Below, in pieces: positions 1 through 8,757 of a stretch of 64,000 nt of DNA (the first letter of the stretch is position 1; every line of letters starts with the position of its first letter). Made by a program: the position numbers and the translations under genes. The notes beneath the pieces are model-generated. The model worked only from the letters and a program-made list of their open reading frames with translations, did no database searches and had not been told where the DNA came from. This stretch comes from Phyllobacteriaceae bacterium (lineage in GTDB: Bacteria; Pseudomonadota; Alphaproteobacteria; Rhizobiales; Rhizobiaceae). The stretch is taken from assembly GCA_016711085.1 (NCBI GenBank), contig JADJTR010000012.1, positions 310,001 through 374,000 on the forward strand. Reading direction: 5' to 3'.

Positions 1-662
1 CGCACCGGGACGGTGCGGCTGGATGGCGCGGACATTGCCGCCTGGCCATCCGACAAACTCGGCCGCCACATCGGCTACATGGCGCAGGACGTCGAGTTGT
101 TTTCGGGAACGATCGCCGAGAACATCGCCCGTTTCGATCCCGGCGCCAAGGACGCCGACGTGATCGCGGCGGCAAGGCTGTCGGGATCCCATGACATCAT
201 CCAGGCGCAACCCAAGGGGTACGACACGCCGGTCGGTCCGCTCGGCCAGCGTCTTTCGGGCGGCGAACGCCAGCGGGTGGCGCTCGCCCGCGCTTTCTAC
301 GGCGATCCACGGCTGATCGTGCTCGACGAACCCAACGCCAATCTCGATCAGGAAGGCGAAGCGTCGCTGGAAAAATCCGTGCTGGAAGCAAAGCCCGCGG
401 CGCCACGGTGCTGATCGTGACGCACCGGCCATCCATCGCGGCGCGCTGCGACAAGACCATGGTGATGCGCGATGGACAGATCGAGCAGTTCGGCCCGTCC
501 CAGGACGTGTTGCGCAAACTGGCCGCGCCCGCCGCCCCGCGCCCGCCGCAATCGCAGGTCATGCCAACGCCGAGCGGCCCGCCGGCTCCGCCGCCCGGCA
601 GCGCACCAGCGGGTGCGCGATTCATCCCGAGCGTCGTCGCAAAGATGAGTGAAAAGGAATGA
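1..662 (+). CDS. Type I secretion ABC transporter, PrtD/AprD type (5'-truncated, frameshifted)
   Basis: This is the C-terminal nucleotide-binding part of an exporter ATPase that would energise passage of unfolded RTX proteins through a T1SS. The window starts inside the gene. Visible motifs are the Q-loop region (MAQDVELFSGTIAENIARF, a form typical of PrtD/AprD exporters), the ABC signature LSGGERQRVALARA, Walker B LIVLDEPNANLD and the switch histidine in TVLIVTHRPS. The reading frame breaks near position 391: the Walker B part is in one frame and the H-loop part in another, and restoring one G in the 'aaagccc' stretch would join them as EAKARGATVLIVTH. The tail is rich in Pro and Ala. The stop overlaps the hlyD-like start by an ATGA. 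Given the nine RTX proteins downstream, these are its likely substrates (inference). Confidence 0.9.
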
Positions 663-1989
663 GCGCCACCATTGCCTTGCCGGAAGAACCGGCGTCCTTC
701 GAGGCCCGGCTGCCTTCAGGTTTTGGCGGCATACCGTTCGCCGGTTATCTCACCATCGCGGTTTTCGCCGCCGGTTTCGGTTTTGGGCGGCGACCGCGCC
801 GCTGTCCGGCGCGGCGATCGCGCCGGGCGTCGTCGCCGCCGCCGGAGCCAATATCGCCATCCAGCATCTCGAAGGCGGCATTGTCCGCGAAGTGCCGGTG
901 CGCGAGGGCGACCGCGTCGCCGCCGGCGCGCCGCTGCTGGTTCTCGACACGACGCGGCCCAACGCCGACCTCAACCGTCTGGCGCGCCAGCTTTTGGCGT
1001 TTGAGGCCCGCACCGCGCGCCTGATCGCCGAACGCAGCGGTGCGGCGGCGATGATCAAGCCGGAAGCGTTTTCCACCCTCGATGCCGATGCGCAATCGGC
1101 GTGGAACGATCAGGAGACGGAATTCATCGCCCGTTTCGCCCGCTTCAACGCGGAGCACGAAATTCTCAACCAGCGTGTCGCCGCCCTCGAAGAGGCCGTC
1201 ATCGGACTGCGCGCCCAAAAGACGGCCGCCGACGAGCAATTGACGCTGGTGAAGGAAGAAATCGAACGCAAAAAGGAGCTTCTCGACAAGGGGCTGACCA
1301 ACCGGTCCGAATACACCAATCTTTTGAGCGCCCAGGCCGAACTGATCGGCCAAGCCGGGGCATTGCAATCGCAGATTGCGTCTTCCGCCAACCAGATCAG
1401 CGAGAGCCGCCAGCAGATCGAAAGAGCGACGACGGCGCGGGTCGAGCAGGCCGGCGCCGAACTCAATGAAGTGCGCATCAAGATTGCCGATATCGAGGAG
1501 CAAATCCGCTCCGCCCGCGACGTGCTCGAGCGCACGACGGTACGCGCGCCGACGGCGGCCATCGTGGTGCGCGCCATGTACAACTCGCCGGGATCGGTCA
1601 TCAGGCCGGGCGAACCGGTCGTCGAACTGCTGCCGACAACCGACGAATTGCTGATCGAGGCGCGCGTGCGCCCGCAGGACATCGATTCGGTCAGGATCGG
1701 GCAGGATGCGCGGCTGAATTTCACTGCCTTCAACGCGCGCATGACACCGCAGGTGCCGGGCACGGTGACCTATTTGTCGGCTGACCGCCTGATCGATCCG
1801 GCGACGCAGGAATCCTACTACACGGCGCGAATCCGCATTGCCGAGGATTTGCCGCCGGAAGTGCAAAAGGACCGCATTTACCCGGGCATGCCGGTCGAGG
1901 CCTTCATCTCCACCGGCGATCGCACCTTCGTCGAATATCTGGTGCAGCCGATCCGCGACTCGTTCAACCGGGCTTTCCGCGAACGCTGA
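659..1989 (+). CDS. HlyD-family membrane fusion protein of the type I secretion system (frameshifted)
   Basis: This is the periplasmic adaptor that bridges the inner-membrane ABC exporter and a TolC-like channel. The start at 659 overlaps the stop of the ABC gene and begins MSATIALPEEPASFEARL, followed by one membrane segment (about residues 26-42). The frame then shifts near 785 ('ggttttgggcgg'); the second frame continues with WAATAPLSGAAIAPGVV and a lipoyl-like motif (IQHLEGGIVREVPVREGD). A long coiled coil covers roughly residues 120-270, then comes a second lipoyl half (TTVRAPTAAIVV) and the usual HlyD/PrtE end, PIRDSFNRAFRER. The corrected length is about 442 residues, normal for the family. 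An in-frame ATG at 649 would give an unrelated N-terminus, so it is not used. Confidence 0.9.
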
Positions 1990-1995
1990 TCGCAC

Positions 1996-2802
1996 TCACC
2001 TGGCGGCGGCGATGAAATCGGGGTTGGCGAAGTCCGGCCATTTGCCATAGGCGAGCGGCGCACCGTCGAGTGTTCGGGTCATTCCTCCCGCTGCACGCAG
2101 CACGGCGTCGCCGGCGGCGATGTCCCACTCCATCGTGCGGCCGAAACGGGGATAGAGATCGGCCTCTCCGGCGGCGACAAGACAGAATTTCAGCGACGAT
2201 CCGATGGCCAGCACAGGCGCGCCGGCATGGCCGGCGATGAAGGCGTCGGTGGCCGGCGTGCGATGCGACACGCTGGCGACAATGCGCGGCGGGGACTGCG
2301 CGGCGGAGGAGACGATGGCGCGACGGTCAAAAGCCCGGCCGCTCGCATCGATGCGCGCGGCGGATGCGCCGCCCGGCCCGCCCTGCCAAAACACGGCGCG
2401 CTCCGGAGCGTAGACGACGCCCAGAACCGGCGCGCCGGCGCGAACGAGGGCGATGTTGACCGTGTAGTCCGGCCGACCCGCGACAAACTCGCGCGTGCCG
2501 TCGAGTGCGTCGACGAGGAAAAACTCCGGGCCGGGATTCTCCAGCGCGCCTTCGCTCGCCATACGTTCCTCGGCGATGACGGGAATGGCGGCGACGTCGC
2601 GCGCCAAGCCGGCAAGGATGATGTCCTCGGCGGCGCGATCGGCGCGGGTGACCGGGCTGGAATCGGCCTTGTGTTCGACGGCAAAGCCTTCGGCGGCGAT
2701 GTCGAGGATTTTCCTTCCCGCCGCCAGCGCCAGACGCACCAGCGCCGCGAGAATTTCCGTGTCGACCGTTTTGGCGCCCATTGCGCGCGCGTTCCCGTTC
2801 AA
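1996..2802 (-). CDS. cysQ: 3'(2'),5'-bisphosphate nucleotidase / inositol monophosphatase family protein
   Basis: This is a soluble metal-dependent phosphatase of the IMPase superfamily (268 residues). The metal-binding motifs are present: IAEER (residues 76-80), the hallmark DALDGT (98-103) and MEWDIAAGDAVLRAAGG near the C-terminus. CysQ proteins hydrolyse 3'-phosphoadenosine 5'-phosphate, and relatives act on inositol or sugar phosphates; the sequence alone does not settle the substrate. The start overlaps the stop of the upstream aminotransferase by 4 nt, so the two are probably co-transcribed. An alternative start at Met8 is possible. It lies 3' to 3' against the hlyD-like gene with only a few bases between them. 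Confidence 0.82.
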   Translation of the reverse strand: MNGNARAMGAKTVDTEILAALVRLALAAGRKILDIAAEGFAVEHKADSSPVTRADRAAEDIILAGLARDVAAIPVIAEERMASEGALENPGPEFFLVDALDGTREFVAGRPDYTVNIALVRAGAPVLGVVYAPERAVFWQGGPGGASAARIDASGRAFDRRAIVSSAAQSPPRIVASVSHRTPATDAFIAGHAGAPVLAIGSSLKFCLVAAGEADLYPRFGRTMEWDIAAGDAVLRAAGGMTRTLDGAPLAYGKWPDFANPDFIAAAR

Positions 2803-3881
2803 GCGGCGGCCAGCACCGCTTCGATCACCTTGTCCTGATCCGCGCCGGAGAGATAGGGGGACATCGGCAGCGAAATGACCCGCGTCGACGCCCGGTCGCT
2901 TGCCGGACAGGGCGCGCCGGCGAGATGGGCGTAGGCCGGCTGCGCGGTGATCGGAACCGGATAATGGACCACGGTCGGCACGCCTCTGTCGCCCAGCGCC
3001 TTCTGGAAGGCGTCGCGCCGATCAACGCAGATCGTGTACTGGGCGTGGACGCTGGTGCGATCCTGCTTGACACGGATGGTTTCGACGCGCCCGGCAAAAG
3101 CATCGGCGTAACGCGCCGCGATCGACTGACGGGCGGCAAGTTCATTGTCGAAAATGCCGAGCTTGGCCAGCACCACGGCGCACTGGATCGAATCCATGCG
3201 CCCGGCGACGCCAAGGCGGACATGATGGTACCGGCTTTCGTCGCCGTGCACCCGTATCTGGCGGGCAATCCGGGCAATCTCGTCATTGTCGGTGAACAGG
3301 GCGCCGCCGTCGCCGTAACATCCAAGCGGCTTGGACGGGAAAAACGACGTGCAGGCGATCGACGAAAGATTGCAGCTTCTGAGGCCGCGGTATTCCGCGC
3401 CGAAGCTCTGCGCCGCATCCTCGATGACGACCAATCCGTGTCGGGCCGCGATCGCGTTGATTTCCTCCATGTCCGCCACCTGGCCGTAGAGGCTCACAGG
3501 CATGATCGCCTTGGTGCGCGGCGTGATTTTTTCCTCGATGCGCGTTGCATCGATCAGGCAGGTGTCGGCTTCGATGTCGACGAAAACCGGCGTCGCGCCA
3601 GCGAGCACAATCATCTCGGCGGTGGCGACGAAGGTGAAGGGCGTGGTGATGACTTCGTCGCCCGGCCCAATCCCGGCCGCCAGCAGGGCAATCAGCAGGG
3701 CGTCGGTGCCGGACGCCACCGCGACGCAGTGCCTGGCGCCGGTATAGGCGGCGAGAGCGGCCTCCATTTCGGCGACTTCCGGACCGAGTATGTAGCGGCC
3801 ATGGTCGAGAACGGTCTGTATCCGGCGATCGACATCCTGTTTTAACGTGAGGTATTGCGCTTGAAGATCAATGAATTGCAT
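2799..3881 (-). CDS. DegT/DnrJ/EryC1/StrS (WbpE-like) PLP-dependent sugar aminotransferase
   Basis: It transfers an amino group to a keto-sugar nucleotide in surface-glycan synthesis. With the start at 3881 (MQFIDLQAQY) the protein has 360 residues. The PLP lysine is K184 in SFFPSKPLGCYGDGG, the phosphate-binding segment is SGTDALLIAL (57-66), and the aspartate is in VIEDAAQSFG. The start was chosen because family members begin M-x-FIDL and an ACGGA element sits just upstream; Met codons at 3887 and 3905 are in frame, but 3905 would lie almost on the predicted transcription start. It is a paralogue of the wbpE gene at 15747-17024, with the same SFFP-x-KPLGCYGDGGA signature but many differences. 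It may therefore act on a second sugar or be a back-up copy. Confidence 0.88.
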   Translation of the reverse strand: MQFIDLQAQYLTLKQDVDRRIQTVLDHGRYILGPEVAEMEAALAAYTGARHCVAVASGTDALLIALLAAGIGPGDEVITTPFTFVATAEMIVLAGATPVFVDIEADTCLIDATRIEEKITPRTKAIMPVSLYGQVADMEEINAIAARHGLVVIEDAAQSFGAEYRGLRSCNLSSIACTSFFPSKPLGCYGDGGALFTDNDEIARIARQIRVHGDESRYHHVRLGVAGRMDSIQCAVVLAKLGIFDNELAARQSIAARYADAFAGRVETIRVKQDRTSVHAQYTICVDRRDAFQKALGDRGVPTVVHYPVPITAQPAYAHLAGAPCPASDRASTRVISLPMSPYLSGADQDKVIEAVLAAA

Positions 3882-3916
3882 GGTCATTCCGTAACGGTGT
3901 CGCATGAGGTCGGCGC

Positions 3917-3945
3917 GATATGTACCGGCCCGGCGGCAAGGTCAA
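3917..3945 (-). promoter_or_regulatory. Putative sigma70-type promoter of the aminotransferase-cysQ pair
   Basis: On the minus strand TTGACC (3945-3940) is followed after 17 nt by CATATC (3922-3917). The spacing is ideal and the predicted transcript would begin about 30 nt before the start codon at 3881. It lies in the divergent gap shared with the lptF-like gene. Confidence 0.4.
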
Positions 3946-4159
3946 CTCAACGATACGCCACGGACTTAACCGGGTGTGATCGGCGGACGCAAATTGTTGC
4001 GATGCGCGATTCATTTGTGCACAGCCGCTGCAGGCGTTTTGGCAAAGCCGTGTTATAGGCGGTTGCCAGCAACCGGGATGGCTGGTGGCCATCCGGGCGC
4101 AACTCAATCGGTTTGGCGCCAATCGGGGCCGGAATGCAAACAGGTCGGCGATAGCGCAC

Positions 4160-5353
4160 ATGAAAACGATTGAGCGTTATATTTTCAGAAGGGCGTTTTT
4201 TCTCTTTATTTCCAATCTGGCCGCGGTTTCGGCGATTGTCTGGATCTCTCAGGCGCTCGGGCGCGTCAACGTCATTTCCGATTCCTCCGGTTCGGTTATC
4301 GCCTTCCTCAAGATCGCAACGTTTTCCATGCCGGTTTCGGTGCTTGAGGTGACCTCTTTCGCCCTTGTGATCGGTCTGGCGCAAACGTTTGCCGCCATGA
4401 ACAGCGATTCCGAACTGGCGGTGCTCAACGCGGCCGGCGCCGGACCGCGGCCGGTTCTCAAGCCGGCGCTTGTCCTGGCGCTGATCGCGGCGGTTTCCGT
4501 TTTCGCACTCGACACGACCATTTCGCCGGCCGGATGGCGTGCAACGCGTCAGGTCATTTCCGATTCACGCGGCGACCTGCTGACCGCGGTCATCCAGGAA
4601 GGCGGGTTCACGCGGCTGGAACCGAATCTCTTCATGCAGGTCGCCGAACGCGCCGCGGGGGGCGAACTGCGGGGCATATTCGTCGCCGACCAGCGCGATC
4701 CCAAGGCCGAACTTATCCACTACGCCAGATTCGGCTCGGTGGTGAAAACGGATACGAGTTCAATTCTCGTGCTTCGGGACGGAGAGGTCCATCGACGTGC
4801 GCCGAATGGCGATGTTTCGGTCGTGCGGTTCACGACATACGCTTTCAACATGGAATCGCTGAAAGCCGATACCGGCAAGGGGATTGCCTATTTGCCGAAG
4901 GACCGTCCACTTGAATTCGTTCTGAATCCGCCGCCGGACGATCCGATTTTCAAGAGAAATCCCGGCATCTACCGTACCGAGGCGAACCGGCGGCTGACGA
5001 GTTGGACGACACCTATCGTGTTCGCGCTGATGGTCGTGGCCTTGGCCGGGAACCCTGTGTCGCATCGCACCGGGCGCATTCCGCCGCTACTGACGGCATT
5101 GATGATTGCACTGGCCTACCGTTGGAGCCTGTTCGCGCTGGAAGACATATCGAAAAACTCCATCGTCTACGCTGCCGGGCAATATCTGCTTCCGCTTGCC
5201 GCCATCGTGCTGGGCATTGTGGCCGTGATTCGAAACAGCCGGCTTGTCGGCAAGGCGGGCGGCGAAAACGCCACGCTGGAAAAAATCGCCGGTCGGCTTT
5301 CGGGAGCTTTCATGGCGATCAGGAGGCGTTTGGCGCGAGCGACCAACGCGTGA
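4160..5353 (+). CDS. LptF/LptG-family permease
   Basis: It is an inner-membrane protein of the LPS-transport permease family (397 residues from ATG 4160). The start MKTIERYIFRRAFFLF is typical of the family: a basic motif and then the first membrane helix. There are two or three membrane segments before residue 130, a periplasmic beta-rich domain (about 140-270) and three C-terminal membrane segments beginning near SWTTPIVFALMVVALAG. LptF and LptG normally occur as an adjacent pair; here one copy stands alone at the head of a glycan cluster. It could be the genome's LptF or a paralogue recruited to glycan export. A frame open upstream to 4085 lacks family similarity. Confidence 0.8.
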   Translation: MKTIERYIFRRAFFLFISNLAAVSAIVWISQALGRVNVISDSSGSVIAFLKIATFSMPVSVLEVTSFALVIGLAQTFAAMNSDSELAVLNAAGAGPRPVLKPALVLALIAAVSVFALDTTISPAGWRATRQVISDSRGDLLTAVIQEGGFTRLEPNLFMQVAERAAGGELRGIFVADQRDPKAELIHYARFGSVVKTDTSSILVLRDGEVHRRAPNGDVSVVRFTTYAFNMESLKADTGKGIAYLPKDRPLEFVLNPPPDDPIFKRNPGIYRTEANRRLTSWTTPIVFALMVVALAGNPVSHRTGRIPPLLTALMIALAYRWSLFALEDISKNSIVYAAGQYLLPLAAIVLGIVAVIRNSRLVGKAGGENATLEKIAGRLSGAFMAIRRRLARATNA

Positions 5354-5579
5354 AACGGTTGATGGAGCGTCACACCGGCGCGAACCATCGGTCGACGGCG
5401 GCCCGGAACTTCAGCGGGAATGCGGACGGATGCCCCGACGGGGCTCCTCAACATCGGTCCATCAAGCCATGCACCGGGAACCCATTGCTCGGCAAAGGCG
5501 GCAACCGCGCGGATGGATGACAGGCTCGCGTGCATATGCTATTTGGATTCGGGGCGACAAATTTCGAGAACGCAAAATT

Positions 5580-7496
5580 ATGGTGCCACCAAGAATAGCG
5601 CCACGCGTGGTTCGCGTTCTTGTTGCGTTTCATGACCTGACGCTCAGCGCCGCCGCGTTCTTTTCGGCAAACGTCATAGCGTTTGGCTGGATTTACCCAT
5701 TTTCATTTCCGAATGCGGCGCTCGGATTGGTTGCATTCACTGTAATTGCAGCTTTAAGCCTGCAGACAATGAAACTCAATCGCGGGCTGTGGCGCTACGC
5801 ATCCATTCCGGAATTCGCCGCCATGGTGAAGGCCGCGACCATGGCTGTGGCCGGCTATACGATCATGAATTTTTTCTATGCCGGCGGCGAGTATTTTTCC
5901 CGCATCGCGACGGTCCTGACCTGGGTATTCATGATTTTCGGGTTAGGCGCCGGAAGGCTGCTTTTCCGTTACATCAAGGAAACCGGCGCGCTCCATTTCG
6001 GCGGCGCGCCTCGGCAAAACCGTGAGCACTATTTGCTTTTTCCGTTTTGCGACGCCACGGAAAATTATATCCGCACAGCGCGCCGGTTGGGGTCTTCGGC
6101 GCCGGCGATCGCCGGGATCATCGACAATCGCGCCGGACTTCTCAACAGCAAGTTATTGGCGGTCGATGTGCTCGGGCAGGACCGGGACATTGGCAAAATC
6201 GTTCACGGCCTTCGCGAGAGCGGCTATCCGGTAACCCAATTGGTCGTCACCAGCCCCTCCGTACCCGAAAATGAGATGCGGTCCTTGCTTGACGCGTGCG
6301 TCGAGGCGCATATCGGCCTGTCGCGCATTTCCGGCGCACAGGATGTGCGGTCATTGGAGGATTCCGGCTCGCTGCGGCCGTCTCCGATCAGCATCAACGA
6401 CCTGATCTCACGCCCATCCGTACGCCTGCCCAGCCATGGCGCCATCGACACAGCGGCGGGAAAGCGGGTGCTCGTGACCGGCGCCGGCGGAACGATCGGT
6501 TCGGAACTGTGCCGCCAATTGGCCGAGATCGGTCCTGAAAAGCTGATTCTCGCCGATCATTCCGAATTCCATCTCTACAAAATCTCGCTGGAACTCCAGG
6601 CAAACTATCCAAGGCTGGACATCAAACCGGTCATCGTCGATGTGCGCGAAGCGATGCGCGTTCGTCACGTTTTCGAGAACTTCGCGCCACAGCTGGTTTT
6701 CCATACAGCCGCGCTCAAGCATGTTTCCGTTGTGGAAGACAATCCGGTCGAGGGCATCAAGACGAATGTCGTCGGCACCTTGAACATCGCGCAAGCGGCG
6801 CATGATTTCAAAGCCGAACGCATGGTTTCAATTTCGACCGACAAGGCGGTTGAGCCCAAAAGCGTCATGGGGGTGACCAAAAAGGTTGCCGAGATGCTTT
6901 GCCAGTCTTTCGACCGAAATTCCCAATTCACCCGGTATTCGATCGTCCGCTTCGGAAACGTCATCGGTTCGAATGGATCCGTCGTGCCCCTGTTCCAGGA
7001 ACAAATCAAAAGGGGCGGGCCGGTAACCATTACCCATCCGAAAGTGACCCGCTATTTCATGACCATTCCGGAAGCGGTTCGCCTCGTGCTTCATTCCATC
7101 TCCACCGAAGGCAAGGCAGCGGAAAAGCGCGGCAGCATTCTGGTCCTGAACATGGGCGATCCGGTTTCGATCGACGATCTCGCGCGCAAAATGATTGCGT
7201 TGTCGGGCGCGCGCGCCGATATCGACATTCCGGTGAAATATGTCGGGTTGCGCAAAGGCGAGAAAATCCGCGAGGAATTGTTCGGCCCCAAGGAAATGGT
7301 CGAACAGTCGCCTGACGGCAGTTTCTTCGTGGCGTCGTCGGTCGTTGCCGAATTGCGGTTGCTGATGCGAGCCATCGCCGACGTGGAGAAAGCATGCGTC
7401 GAAGACAACGCCGAACGGGCGCTTCTCCTGATCTCGCGCCTGATTCCCGGCGATGCCGGCAAGGCTGCGGAGACGCCACCGATAGCATTTCATTAA
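5580..7496 (+). CDS. Membrane-bound nucleotide-sugar 4,6-dehydratase (WbpM/CapD/FlaA1 family)
   Basis: This 638-residue protein has about four N-terminal membrane helices, a Rossmann-like regulatory domain (about 140-270) and a C-terminal SDR dehydratase domain. The NAD-binding motif VLVTGAGGTIGSEL begins at residue 297. The catalytic segment STDKAVEPKSVMGVTKK (about 419) has Met where most SDR enzymes have Tyr, as in WbpM-type enzymes. Members convert UDP-GlcNAc (or a related sugar) to the 4-keto-6-deoxy form, the entry to QuiNAc, FucNAc or bacillosamine. I chose ATG 5580 (MVPPRIAPRV) because the open frame upstream, to 5244, overlaps the lptF-like gene and has no family features. No dedicated 4-ketoreductase is in the window. 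Confidence 0.88.
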   Translation: MVPPRIAPRVVRVLVAFHDLTLSAAAFFSANVIAFGWIYPFSFPNAALGLVAFTVIAALSLQTMKLNRGLWRYASIPEFAAMVKAATMAVAGYTIMNFFYAGGEYFSRIATVLTWVFMIFGLGAGRLLFRYIKETGALHFGGAPRQNREHYLLFPFCDATENYIRTARRLGSSAPAIAGIIDNRAGLLNSKLLAVDVLGQDRDIGKIVHGLRESGYPVTQLVVTSPSVPENEMRSLLDACVEAHIGLSRISGAQDVRSLEDSGSLRPSPISINDLISRPSVRLPSHGAIDTAAGKRVLVTGAGGTIGSELCRQLAEIGPEKLILADHSEFHLYKISLELQANYPRLDIKPVIVDVREAMRVRHVFENFAPQLVFHTAALKHVSVVEDNPVEGIKTNVVGTLNIAQAAHDFKAERMVSISTDKAVEPKSVMGVTKKVAEMLCQSFDRNSQFTRYSIVRFGNVIGSNGSVVPLFQEQIKRGGPVTITHPKVTRYFMTIPEAVRLVLHSISTEGKAAEKRGSILVLNMGDPVSIDDLARKMIALSGARADIDIPVKYVGLRKGEKIREELFGPKEMVEQSPDGSFFVASSVVAELRLLMRAIADVEKACVEDNAERALLLISRLIPGDAGKAAETPPIAFH

Positions 7497-7739
7497 AACC
7501 GGGCCGGGAAGGCCCGTCGCGTGTCCGAAATCGCATGTTCGGCGGTTTACGAGCGCGGCGAAAGATGCTTCCCGAAACGCTGCGGTCCGAGCCACGCGGA
7601 CGGCTTGTTCGCAACTTGGCGGCAAGGCTTAACAAGCCGAAACACTTGGTCTACCGATACCTTGATGCCAATTTGCATGGCCTTGGCGATTCGCCGGTTT
7701 CATGGATCGGTCGCTTGTTCGCCACGGCAGTAAGAGCTT

Positions 7740-8747
7740 GTGAAAGTTGAAATGTACAAGAATCATTCCATCGCCGTCGTCGTGCCCGCTTACAATGAAG
7801 AGACCCAGATTGCGCGGGTGATTGATACGATGCCACCGATTGTCGACAAGATCATTATTGTCGACGATTGCAGCAAGGATCGCACCAGTGAAGTCGTCCG
7901 GGGAAATCCCGCTTATGACAGCGGCAAAATCGTTCTTATCCGGCATGACGTGAACCAGGGCGTCGGCGGCGCCATCGCCACCGGTTACAAATGGTGTCGC
8001 GACAACTCCATCGGCATCGCTGTCGTCATGGCGGGCGACGCGCAGGTGGACCCCAAGGATCTGCCTTTCCTTCTTGATCCGGTGGTCGAGAACCGGGCCG
8101 ACTATTCAAAGGGAAACCGGCTGGTCACAGGGCAGGCCTACAAGAAAATTCCCAGAATCCGGTTCATCGGCAACAGCATCCTGTCATTGTTGACGAAAAT
8201 CGCCTCCGGCTACTGGCATGTCGCCGACTCCCAAACCGGATACACCGCGATCAACTCGACAGGTTTGGCGTTGATCGACTGGGACAACATGTACAAACGG
8301 TATGGCCAGCCGAATGATGTCCTCGTCAAACTCAACGTTGCCGGTCTTCGTGTCCTCGATGTTCCCATTGAACCCGTTTACAATGTTGGCGAAAAATCGG
8401 GAATCAAGATCAGGAAGGTTATTTTTTCCATCAGCGGACTTTTGTTTTATTTGTTTTTGTGGCGCATCAGGGAAAAATATATAATTCGTAGCTTTCATCC
8501 TCTTGTGTTCTTTTATATTTTTGGATTTATTGGAGCCCTTGTTGGAACGACCCTGTTTATTCGCATCCTCTATCTTTGGTTTTCCGTGGGATCGATCCCG
8601 GAGATATCTCTGCTGAGCTGGTTTTTCACATTGTCGATCAGTTTCAATGCTTTCGGCTTTGCCATGTGGTTCGATTATGAGGAAAACAAGCACCTGAACC
8701 CGCCGCTTTCGAACACGGATCTGGTCAATTTCACCCGGAAATCGTGA
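7740..8747 (+). CDS. Family 2 glycosyltransferase (DPM1/GtrB-like) with C-terminal membrane anchor
   Basis: The N-terminal GT-A domain starts VVVPAYNEE (about residues 13-21) and carries the nucleotide/metal motif GDAQVDP (99-105). Two or three membrane helices follow (about 228-315), as in polyprenyl-phosphate glycosyltransferases. It probably loads a sugar onto undecaprenyl phosphate or onto a lipid-linked intermediate. The start is uncertain: GTG 7740 or ATG 7752 (MYKNHSIAVVV). The stretch 8410-8600 is clearly more AT-rich than its surroundings, partly because it encodes Phe/Ile/Tyr-rich helices. About 240 nt without a gene precede it. Confidence 0.85.
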   Translation: MKVEMYKNHSIAVVVPAYNEETQIARVIDTMPPIVDKIIIVDDCSKDRTSEVVRGNPAYDSGKIVLIRHDVNQGVGGAIATGYKWCRDNSIGIAVVMAGDAQVDPKDLPFLLDPVVENRADYSKGNRLVTGQAYKKIPRIRFIGNSILSLLTKIASGYWHVADSQTGYTAINSTGLALIDWDNMYKRYGQPNDVLVKLNVAGLRVLDVPIEPVYNVGEKSGIKIRKVIFSISGLLFYLFLWRIREKYIIRSFHPLVFFYIFGFIGALVGTTLFIRILYLWFSVGSIPEISLLSWFFTLSISFNAFGFAMWFDYEENKHLNPPLSNTDLVNFTRKS

Positions 8748-8757
8748 GGCTTTTGTC

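Noticed and set aside
380..800. Programmed frameshifting in the exporter genes
   Set aside because: No slippery heptamer with a downstream structure is evident, and similar breaks occur in many unrelated genes of the window, which favours sequence error.
745..1995. A 416-codon minus-strand open frame opposite the HlyD gene
   Set aside because: Composition is Arg/Asp-rich with no domain; the plus strand holds a clear HlyD protein.
2781..3845. A 354-codon plus-strand open frame
   Set aside because: It is antisense to the DegT-family aminotransferase, whose motifs are complete on the minus strand.
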